In this document: one piece after another, positions 1-6,984 of the stretch
Position numbering within the stretch: the stretch's first letter is position 1
How the letters are laid out: the number at the start of each line of letters is the position of its first letter
Source: Streptomyces sp. H27-C3
GTDB lineage: Bacteria; Actinomycetota; Actinomycetes; Streptomycetales; Streptomycetaceae
Direction: 5' to 3'
Length of the DNA stretch: 53,619 bases
NCBI RefSeq assembly: GCF_030063415.1
Contig: NZ_JASITA010000047.1
Span: forward strand, 1 to 53,619
Position numbers and translations under genes: made by a program
Notes under the pieces: generated by a model
Told to the model about the DNA's origin: nothing
The model's database searches: none
Seen by the model: the letters and a program-made list of their open reading frames with translations, nothing else

Positions 1-9
1 GGGATCGGA

Positions 10-33
10 CCGGGTGGGGTGGGGTGGGGTGGG
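10..33 (+). repeat. GGGGT short tandem repeat with G-quadruplex potential
   Basis: Five G-tracts of 3-4 G separated by single T residues lie just downstream of the trxB stop codon, on the strand opposite the gene. The pattern fits the G3+N1 quadruplex rule very tightly. It sits where the next gene of the trxBA locus would be expected. The function is unknown. Confidence 0.6.
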
Positions 34-37
34 AAAG

Positions 38-1012
38 TCAGGCTGCGCTGGTCTTCTCGGGCTCGGCCACGTGCTCGCTGTCGGCGAGGGCCGCGAGGAA
101 GCGCTCGGCGTCGAGGGCGGCCGAGCAACCGGTGCCCGCAGCGGTGATGGCCTGCCGGTAGGTGTGGTCGACGACATCGCCAGCGGCGAAGACGCCGGTG
201 AGGTTCGTGCGCGTCGACGGTGCGTCGACGTTCACGTAACCCTCGCCGTCCAGCTCCAGCTGGCCCTTGAACAGCTCGGTACGCGGGTCGTGGCCCACGG
301 CGATGAACAGTCCGGTCACGGGGAGCGGGTAGAGCTCGCCGGTCTTGGTGTTCCGCAGGGTCAGGCTCGCGAGCTTCTGGTCGCCCTGAAGCTCGGCGAC
401 CTCGCTGTCCCAGGCGAACTTGATCTTCGGATCCGCGAAGGCACGGTCCTGCATGGCCTTGGAAGCACGCAGGGTGTCCCGGCGGTGGACGATGGTGACG
501 GACTTGGCGAAGCGGGAGAGGAACGTTGCCTCCTCCATCGCGGTGTCGCCGCCGCCGACCACGGCGATGTCGTGGTCCTTGAAGAAGAACCCGTCACAGG
601 TGGCACACCAGGAGACGCCACGTCCGGAGAGGGCGTCCTCCTTCGGGAGGCCGAGCTTGCGGTGCTGCGAGCCCGTCGTGACGATGATCGACTTGGCGCG
701 GTGGACAACGCCGGCCGTGTCCGTGGCGGTCTTGACGTCACCCGAGAGATTCACGGAGACGATGTCGTCCGGGATGAGCTCGGCGCCGAAGCGCTCGGCC
801 TGGGCGCGCATGTTGTCCATCAGGTCGGGGCCCATGATGCCGTCGCGGAAACCGGGGAAGTTCTCCACGTCGGTGGTGTTCATCAGAGCACCGCCTGCGG
901 TCACAGCGCCTTCGAAGACCAGCGGCTTCAACGCGGCACGCGCGGTATACAGCGCGGCGGTGTAGCCGGCGGGCCCGGAGCCGATGATGATCACGTTACG
1001 GACGTCGCTCAC
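38..1012 (-). CDS. trxB: Thioredoxin-disulfide reductase
   Basis: This 324-residue cytosolic flavoprotein reduces thioredoxin with NADPH. Visible motifs are the FAD-binding GSGPAGYTAA near residue 12, the redox-active CATC around residue 137 and the NADPH-binding GGGDTA shortly after it. Length is normal for low-molecular-weight TrxB. The start is GTG at 1010-1012, with GAGGAAG seven bases upstream. A sigma-R type promoter precedes it, so induction by thiol-oxidative stress is expected. In Streptomyces and Mycobacterium trxA follows directly, and here it would lie off the left edge. The gene closes the sigM/anti-sigma block on the same strand, but a 128-bp gap with its own promoter makes it a separate transcription unit, at least under stress. 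Confidence 0.97.
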   Translation of the reverse strand: MSDVRNVIIIGSGPAGYTAALYTARAALKPLVFEGAVTAGGALMNTTDVENFPGFRDGIMGPDLMDNMRAQAERFGAELIPDDIVSVNLSGDVKTATDTAGVVHRAKSIIVTTGSQHRKLGLPKEDALSGRGVSWCATCDGFFFKDHDIAVVGGGDTAMEEATFLSRFAKSVTIVHRRDTLRASKAMQDRAFADPKIKFAWDSEVAELQGDQKLASLTLRNTKTGELYPLPVTGLFIAVGHDPRTELFKGQLELDGEGYVNVDAPSTRTNLTGVFAAGDVVDHTYRQAITAAGTGCSAALDAERFLAALADSEHVAEPEKTSAA

Positions 1013-1083
1013 GGGTTACTTCCTCGTCTCTGCGGACTGCCTACTGCCTACGTGGAGGTCCGTTCCCGGACTCTCATTCCACC

Positions 1084-1111
1084 CAACGGATCCTACGGGG
1101 CATGCATTCCC
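1084..1111 (-). promoter_or_regulatory. Sigma-R (SigR) dependent promoter of trxB
   Basis: On the minus strand GGGAAT (1106-1111) is followed, after exactly 18 bases, by GTTG (1084-1087). This matches the known Streptomyces SigR consensus GGAAT-N18-GTT without a mismatch. It lies about 75 bp upstream of the trxB GTG. trxBA is a known SigR target in S. coelicolor, so both sequence and context agree. Confidence 0.85.
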
Positions 1112-1140
1112 TCAGTGTCCGTGCCCGTCCGGGCGGGGTG

Positions 1141-2106
1141 TCAGTAGCGGGGGTAGGAGTCTGTCAGCAGAACCTTGCCCTTGGCAGCGGGTGTCTTCCC
1201 GACGCAGGAGGCATCCACGACGTACGCCTGCACCTTGGTGCCGTCGGCGGCGTGCGGCAGCACGACGAGGAAGGATTTTGTGCCCTTGTACGTGCCCTCC
1301 TTAGCGGCGAGGGGCGGGTTGGTGCGGCCAGTGGCGTCCTGGACGCACCGCGGTACAGTCACATCGGTTCCCAACATCGGAGTGTTGGGACTGGACTCGG
1401 TGTTCATGGACGGCTGGTCGTTCTCGGCCGTCTTGCCGTGGGTCCTGGGCTGCTTGGCCACCAGGGTCCGCACCTGGTCCTTGAGCGTGGACGTGGAGAA
1501 CTCCGAGCCCGACCTCTTGCCTGCGCCGACCCCGCTGTCCGCGGCGGAGGATTCCTTGTCGCTGGGCGACTGGAACGACTGCAGGAAGAGCACTCCGACG
1601 CCGAGAGCGGCGGTCCCGAAGACGGCGCCGATGACGGTGTTGCGGCGGCGTCGGTTTGCCTGCCGCGTTCGGCCCGGCCCAGTGGTCGCACGAGGATGCC
1701 CGGCAGGACGCCCCAGGGGGGGCGACATGTTCGAGGCAGACGCGTCGGCGGGGGAGGGCGCTGCTTCGTGTGGTTCAACGCCTGTTTCACGTGAAACAAA
1801 CGCGGTCCGCTCCGGCGCCGTGGCTTCGGCGGCCACGGAGGCAGGGGCCGTGGAGTCGAGGAGTGCCTCAGCGGCGAGTGCGGCGTCGATGCGGCTACCG
1901 ACGTCGGCAGGCATCCGCTGCGGGCCGGGCAGTGTGCCCAGCAGCCCGCGGATCTCCTCCAGGGAGTCGCGTACGTCGGCACATAGCCCGCACTCGTGCA
2001 GGTGTCGACTCACGTCCGTCGTGCGGGCCGGGGAGAGGAGGCCCTCGGCGAGGTCGGAGATCTCTGAGACATCCGGGTGCTGAGTCGTGTCGGCCGTCGA
2101 TGTCAT
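1141..2106 (-). CDS. Zinc-binding anti-sigma factor paired with SigM
   Basis: This is a 321-residue membrane-anchored protein. The N-terminal cytosolic domain carries the ZAS motif H-x3-C-x2-C (HLHECGLC, near residue 37). A proline/alanine-rich linker follows, then one membrane segment near residues 155-175 (IGAVFGTAALGVGVLFL), then an extracytoplasmic C-terminal domain of about 140 residues. The ATG overlaps the sigM TGA (ATGA), so translation is coupled to the sigma factor it presumably binds. Position matches Rv3912 of M. tuberculosis, between sigM and trxB2. A perfect parS lies inside the linker coding sequence. The anti-sigma role rests on motif and context; the partner is inferred from the coupling. 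Confidence 0.85.
   Translation of the reverse strand: MTSTADTTQHPDVSEISDLAEGLLSPARTTDVSRHLHECGLCADVRDSLEEIRGLLGTLPGPQRMPADVGSRIDAALAAEALLDSTAPASVAAEATAPERTAFVSRETGVEPHEAAPSPADASASNMSPPLGRPAGHPRATTGPGRTRQANRRRRNTVIGAVFGTAALGVGVLFLQSFQSPSDKESSAADSGVGAGKRSGSEFSTSTLKDQVRTLVAKQPRTHGKTAENDQPSMNTESSPNTPMLGTDVTVPRCVQDATGRTNPPLAAKEGTYKGTKSFLVVLPHAADGTKVQAYVVDASCVGKTPAAKGKVLLTDSYPRY
1784..1797. other. parS (ParB-binding site), inside the anti-sigma gene
   Basis: Perfect 14-bp palindrome GTTTCACGTGAAAC, with T and A flanks giving the 16-bp consensus TGTTTCACGTGAAACA. It lies within a coding sequence and is read there as Phe-Val-Ser-Arg-Glu-Thr in the poorly constrained linker. Such sites cluster around oriC in Streptomyces. 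Confidence 0.95.
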
Positions 2107-2807
2107 GCGCGCCCACCTCCGCCCTTCACGGCAGCAGAATCACTTGGTCCTGCGTCTCTCGGTCCCGTCGCCGGTGGGACGGATGTCCCCGGCGTCCGGT
2201 TCCTTCCCACGCCGAGGTCGCTGTTACCCCCGTTGTCCGCACGCAGATGGGTGAGGAGTGGAAGCAGTCGGGCCCGGCCGCGTGCACAGCGGCTTTTCAC
2301 TGTGCCGGTGGGTATGTCGAGGACCCGGGCGGCTTCCGCCACGGGGTAGCCCTGCATGTCCACCAGGACGAGAGCTGCGCGCTGTTCTGCGGGCAGGGTG
2401 CTCAGGGCCGCGATCAGTTCTCTGTGCAGGTCCTGGCGCTCGGCGGGCGCCTCGGCCGACTCATGGGGCTCAAGGAGCTGGTCCAGGCGCTCGGCGTCGT
2501 CAACAGGTGATGTCTTGCGGGACGCCGCTTTGCGGGCCCGGTCGAGACAGGCATTGACGGTGATGCGGTGCAGCCAGGTGGTGACGGCCGACTGGCCGCG
2601 GAAGGTGTGGGCGGCCCGGTAGGCGGACACCAGGGCGTCCTGGACGGCGTCAGCGGCCTCCTCGCGGTCGCCCAAGGTGCGCAGGGCCACCGCCCAGAGC
2701 CGGTCACGGTGGCGCCGTACGAGCTCACCAAAGGCGTCCGGGTCGCCCTTGACATGGTGGGCCAGGAGATCCTGGTCGTTCATGTCTCTGAGCGTGGCGT
2801 TGTCCAA
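2103..2807 (-). CDS. sigM: ECF RNA polymerase sigma factor, SigM orthologue
   Basis: A 234-residue ECF sigma factor. Region 2 is clear at residues 12-80 (DAFGELVRRHRDRLWAVALR through AVTTWLHRITVNACLDRARK). Region 4 is at about 125-180 (LPAEQRAALVLVDMQGYPVAEAA, then IPTGTVKSRCARGRARL). A tail of about 50 glycine/proline-rich residues follows. The chosen start is TTG at 2805-2807 because GGGAGGGGG lies just upstream; the ATG at 2781-2783 is eight codons downstream with a weaker site. It overlaps the anti-sigma gene by ATGA. Order murJ-pseudokinase-sigM-anti-sigma-trxB equals Rv3910-Rv3913 of M. tuberculosis, which supports the name. The S. coelicolor protein elsewhere called SigM (partner RsmA) may be a different paralogue. 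Confidence 0.88.
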   Translation of the reverse strand: MDNATLRDMNDQDLLAHHVKGDPDAFGELVRRHRDRLWAVALRTLGDREEAADAVQDALVSAYRAAHTFRGQSAVTTWLHRITVNACLDRARKAASRKTSPVDDAERLDQLLEPHESAEAPAERQDLHRELIAALSTLPAEQRAALVLVDMQGYPVAEAARVLDIPTGTVKSRCARGRARLLPLLTHLRADNGGNSDLGVGRNRTPGTSVPPATGPRDAGPSDSAAVKGGGGRA

Positions 2808-2836
2808 CAGCGAGCCCCCTCCCCTCGGTGTACCGG

Positions 2837-4594
2837 TCAGCCGGTGACCCTGATCTCCGAGATTCCACCACGGAAGGTGCCGGGCGAGCCATCGGTCGGC
2901 AGTGCTGTGACGTGGATCAGGATGTATCGGGTCCGTACCGGCTTGTCGAGCGTGGTCTCCAGCTTGCTCTCGGCCGGCTCCAGCTCGGTGAGCCGCTGCG
3001 AGAAATCGGCAAGGCCACTCGGGCCCGATGCGTCCTCGTCGGCCGCGAGCACCTCGACGGTCTGGCCGCTTCGGTACATGTCGATGTCGAGACCGGCCAC
3101 GTCCCGCACGCTGCCGAGGTCAACGATGATCCCGCTGCCGTCCTTGCGGGTCGGGAGGTTGCCGAAGTTGGCATAGCCCCTGTACTGCGGGGTGATCCAG
3201 GCAGTGGCGGACTTGCCGTCGATGGCACTCGGCACGTCTGCGTCTATGCCGGAGCCGTTCGGCGCGAACACCGCGGCGTCGGAGATCTTGAGCGGCTCGG
3301 GATCCGGCTTCTGGGGACCGTCGCCGCTGTCCGTCTCAGTGGTCCCGGGGTCCCCGGATTTGTTGCCGCGGTCCAGGAACCTGTCGGCGAGCTGCCAGCT
3401 GCCGAGCCCGAGCGCGGCGATGAGCAGGGCGGCCACGCCCCACTTGAGCACCTTGCCGGTGCGGCTCTGCAACGGACGTGGCGGCGCGGGCTTGGCGGGC
3501 TGGGCAGCGGGCGTCCCGGGGTGCGCTCCGGGCCTGCCGTAGGTGCCCTGCTGGTACGTGGTGCGCTGGTACTCGGGCGGCGCTGAGAAGGTCGGCTCCG
3601 GCGGGCGGATGCGGGGCATCGCCGCGACTGCCTTGGCCAGTTCGTCGGGGGTGGTGCAGGGCGGCTCCTGACGCGAAGCCGTCGCGCCGTCGTTGGCCAG
3701 GGCCCGCATGGCGAGCTCCGAAAGGCCCCGATGGATACCTGCCCGCACCTGGTCGGGGGCGATCAGCCCGACGCCCTTGGGCAGACCGGAGAGGCCGTAC
3801 GCGTCGCTCTCGTACGGCCAGCGCTGCGTCAGGGCGGCGTACAGGAGCGCGCCGATCGCCTCGGTGTCGGTGCGCTGCGGGCGCTCGGACGTGATGCCGC
3901 GCAGAGCGGCGTTCACGGCGAGCCCACGGATCCGGTACTGACCCGAGGACGTCCGCAGGACGGCGCCCGGGGTGAGCCTCAGGTGGGCGAGGCCCTCGCG
4001 GTGGGCGGCCGCCATGGCCTGGGAGATCTGGCTGACGAGCTGATAGGACTCGTGCGCCTCCAGCGGACCGGCGGCGAGCAGCGCGGTCAGTTCGGTGGCG
4101 TCGGGCAGCCACTCGTGGACGACGTAGACGAGGTCGTTCTCCTCCACCGCGTCCAGGACCTGCACGAAGCGAGGATCGCCGAGCAGCGCCGATGAACGGG
4201 CCGCGGCAAGCACCGACCTCGCCCGCGGATGGTCCGCCGGCAGCAGGTGGACGCCGACGGCGCGGCGGAGTTTCTCGTCCACCGCACGCCAGCTGCTGAA
4301 ACCGTCCAGACGGGTGACGCACTCTTCGAGCCGATAGCGTCTGGCGAGCTTGTGGCCGCTGTGCAACTCGGGTGTGGCGACCGTGGGCTCGGCACTCTTT
4401 CGCTCGTCGTCCGCCTCGCGCATGTTCTCGTCCGCTGTCTCCTGGGCTTGCGCCACCCCGTCGGCCGTGGCCTTGTCCGCCTTGGCGGTCAGCGGCCCAT
4501 CACCGCTGTTGTCGGCCACGTCGACGGCAGCCGTGCTACGTTCCGCCACCGTCGTTCCTGCCTCCCCATCCGTTGCGCGCTGTTGAACAGCCAT
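2837..4594 (-). CDS. Membrane pseudokinase with extracytoplasmic discoidin-like domain (MurJ partner)
   Basis: This 585-residue protein starts with a polar region of about 85 residues. A protein-kinase-like fold follows (about 90-330) in which the catalytic loop reads HLRL instead of HRDL and no DFG is visible, so it is judged a pseudokinase. After a proline-rich linker comes one membrane helix (VLKWGVAALLIAALGLGSW), then an outside beta-sandwich of the F5/8 discoidin type (about 440-585). In M. tuberculosis MviN these kinase-like and outside domains are fused to the flippase; here they form a separate gene directly downstream of murJ. A role in controlling lipid II flipping is inferred. Start ATG 4592-4594 is chosen; GTG at 4607-4609 is an alternative. 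It ends 29 bp before sigM. Confidence 0.82.
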   Translation of the reverse strand: MAVQQRATDGEAGTTVAERSTAAVDVADNSGDGPLTAKADKATADGVAQAQETADENMREADDERKSAEPTVATPELHSGHKLARRYRLEECVTRLDGFSSWRAVDEKLRRAVGVHLLPADHPRARSVLAAARSSALLGDPRFVQVLDAVEENDLVYVVHEWLPDATELTALLAAGPLEAHESYQLVSQISQAMAAAHREGLAHLRLTPGAVLRTSSGQYRIRGLAVNAALRGITSERPQRTDTEAIGALLYAALTQRWPYESDAYGLSGLPKGVGLIAPDQVRAGIHRGLSELAMRALANDGATASRQEPPCTTPDELAKAVAAMPRIRPPEPTFSAPPEYQRTTYQQGTYGRPGAHPGTPAAQPAKPAPPRPLQSRTGKVLKWGVAALLIAALGLGSWQLADRFLDRGNKSGDPGTTETDSGDGPQKPDPEPLKISDAAVFAPNGSGIDADVPSAIDGKSATAWITPQYRGYANFGNLPTRKDGSGIIVDLGSVRDVAGLDIDMYRSGQTVEVLAADEDASGPSGLADFSQRLTELEPAESKLETTLDKPVRTRYILIHVTALPTDGSPGTFRGGISEIRVTG

Positions 4595-4667
4595 GCCAAT
4601 TGTGCCCACAGTCCGGCGCTATCCACGACACGCGGCGGCGGACGATAGTTGTGCGGCCGTGGCCGCA

Positions 4668-6845
4668 TTATCGCCCGAGGCGGCCGCGCACCATGCCGAC
4701 CATGGCGTTGAGCTCCTCGATCCGCATCCGCTTCGCGGCGACGAAGAAGACACCGAGGAGCAGGATCCCACCGACGAGCAGAGCGACCAGTGACCCGAGT
4801 GCGTCGCTGCCCATGACGCGCATGATGCCGAAGGCGGCGGCGCCACCGATGACCGCGGCCGGTACGGACGCCCCGGCGAGCCGGGCGTACGTACGCAGGA
4901 TGTGAGTGCCGTCGAGGTCGCCGCCCAGCCGGTTGCGCAGGCGCCGCCAGGCCACGCCGACGCCGATGGCGTAGGCCAGCCCGTATGAGGCCGCCATGCC
5001 GACCACGGCCCACTGGGCCGGCAGCAGGAGGTAGCACAGAGCGGAGGCGGCGGCGTTGACGGCGGCGACGATGACCGTGTTGTAGAAGGGCGTCCGGGTG
5101 TCCTCGTACGCGTAGAAACCGCGCAGGACGACGTACTGCACGGAGTACGGGATGAGGCCGAGGGCGAAGGCCATCAGGATGAAGCCCATCGCCTGGGCGC
5201 CCTCGTGGCCGGTGGAGGCGAACAGAAGGGTGCACAGGGGGACGCCGAGCGCGAGGAACGTGAACGCGACCGGGACGATGGCGACGGCCGAATTGCGCAG
5301 GCCCTGCGAGATGTCGTCACGGACGGCGCCCGGATCGTTGTCGGACGCGGCGCGGGAGATGCGGGGCAGCAGGGCGGCCATGACGGAGACCGTGATGATC
5401 GCCTGCGGCATGCCCCAGATCAGCTGGGCGTTGGAGTAGGCGAGGATGCCCGCGCCGTCCTTGCCCGATGCCTTGCCCGCCGCGGTGGCGAGCTGGGTGA
5501 CGACGAGGACGCCGGCCTGGTTGGCGAGAACGAACAGGACTGTCCACTTGGCGAGCTTGACGGTCTTGCCGAGACCGTGGCCCTTCCAGTCGAAGCGCGG
5601 ACGGAAGCGGAAACCCGTCTCGCGCAGGTACGGGATCATCGCCAGAGCCTGGACGGTGAGGCCGAGCAGGGTGCCGATGCCCAGCAGCTTCACGCCCTCG
5701 ACCGGGATGGTCTCGACGCCCATCCGGGACTCGGCGGAAGTGCCGTAGACCCAGATGAACAGGCCGAATGTGGCGATCATGACGATGTTGTTGAGGACCG
5801 GAGTCCACATCATCGCGCCGAACTTGCCACGGGCGTTGAGGATCTGCCCCATGACCACATGCACACCCATGAAGAAGATGGTGGGCAGGCAGTAGCGGGC
5901 GAAGGTGACCGCGACGGTGTTGGCCGCCTCGTTGTCAGCGATCGGCACGGACATCAGGCGGATCAGCAGCGGGGCCGCGAAGACCGCGATCGTCACGATG
6001 ATGCCGAGAGCGACCATGACGAGCGTCAGCAGGCGGTTCGCGAAGGCCTCACCGCCGTCGTCGTCGTTCTTCATCGCGCGCACCAGCTGCGGTACGAAGA
6101 CCGAGTTGAGGCCACCGCCGACCGTCAGGATGTAGATCATCACCGGCAGGGTGTACGCCACGGTGAAGGTGTCACCGAGCAGGGCCGCACCCAGCGCCGC
6201 GGTGATCACCAGGCTGCGTACGAAGCCCGTGAGGCGGGACACGAGCGTGCCCGCGGCCATCAGGGCGCTCGACTTGAGCACGCTCGCCGCGCGGCCGGCG
6301 GGCTTCTTGGGCAGCGGCGCCGGAGTCGGCTCGGGGGCGGCGGGCTCCGTGGGCTGCCCCGGAGCCTGCTGGTCGCGGTAGAGATGCGCGAACGCGTCCT
6401 GCTCGGGAACCCGGTCGCTCGCCTGCGTGACCAGGTCGTCCACGCCCACGAACTGAGTGGTGGCGGCGTCGTCCCCGTACGGGAGATGGCGGGACGGCCC
6501 GTCCGGCTCCGGCGCCGGGGTCTGCGCCCACACCCGCGGGTCCGGCGCGTACTGCGGCGAGGAAGGCTGCTGATAGAGCGGCTGCGGCTCCTGGTAGGTG
6601 CCAGGAGGCGGCGGGGGGTGCGAGGCGCGGTCGTAGAGCGCCTCCGTCACCGGGTCCTGGGCCGAGAGGTCCTGATGCCGGTAAGGATCGTTGGTGTAGG
6701 CATCCTGGACATACGGGTCCGGGGCGGGCTCGGGCTCCTGCTGCGGCGACACATGGCCTGCTTCAGAGGGCTCCGGCGGCACCCCCCAGGAAGGCGCAGT
6801 GCCGCCCGTGCCCTGTCCACGGTCACCGTCGTACGGCGCGTTCAC
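4668..6845 (-). CDS. murJ: MurJ/MviN lipid II flippase with long proline-rich N-terminus
   Basis: The 725-residue protein moves lipid II across the cytoplasmic membrane for peptidoglycan synthesis. About 190 N-terminal residues are disordered and rich in Pro, Gln, Tyr and Asp. They are followed by a hydrophobic core with the about 14 helices of the MVF family, opening with LMAAGTLVSRLTGFVRSLVI. The start is GTG at 6843-6845 with GGGGAG upstream. Length exceeds a bare MurJ (about 510) only because of the N-terminal tail. The pseudokinase gene begins 74 bp downstream and the DUF6049 gene ends 139 bp upstream, all on one strand, as in the mycobacterial cluster. Confidence 0.95.
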   Translation of the reverse strand: MNAPYDGDRGQGTGGTAPSWGVPPEPSEAGHVSPQQEPEPAPDPYVQDAYTNDPYRHQDLSAQDPVTEALYDRASHPPPPPGTYQEPQPLYQQPSSPQYAPDPRVWAQTPAPEPDGPSRHLPYGDDAATTQFVGVDDLVTQASDRVPEQDAFAHLYRDQQAPGQPTEPAAPEPTPAPLPKKPAGRAASVLKSSALMAAGTLVSRLTGFVRSLVITAALGAALLGDTFTVAYTLPVMIYILTVGGGLNSVFVPQLVRAMKNDDDGGEAFANRLLTLVMVALGIIVTIAVFAAPLLIRLMSVPIADNEAANTVAVTFARYCLPTIFFMGVHVVMGQILNARGKFGAMMWTPVLNNIVMIATFGLFIWVYGTSAESRMGVETIPVEGVKLLGIGTLLGLTVQALAMIPYLRETGFRFRPRFDWKGHGLGKTVKLAKWTVLFVLANQAGVLVVTQLATAAGKASGKDGAGILAYSNAQLIWGMPQAIITVSVMAALLPRISRAASDNDPGAVRDDISQGLRNSAVAIVPVAFTFLALGVPLCTLLFASTGHEGAQAMGFILMAFALGLIPYSVQYVVLRGFYAYEDTRTPFYNTVIVAAVNAAASALCYLLLPAQWAVVGMAASYGLAYAIGVGVAWRRLRNRLGGDLDGTHILRTYARLAGASVPAAVIGGAAAFGIMRVMGSDALGSLVALLVGGILLLGVFFVAAKRMRIEELNAMVGMVRGRLGR

Positions 6846-6984
6846 TGGTGCTCCCCTCGAGCTTCCTTTTCCGGCGAGCTGGGTCCTGCTGTGTGTTCGA
6901 CCGGGAATCGGGCGGCTGTCCCCCGGAATGACGCAGCATTCCGACCCCGGCTCATCGTCCCTGGCCTACCGGCCACGGCGTCGC

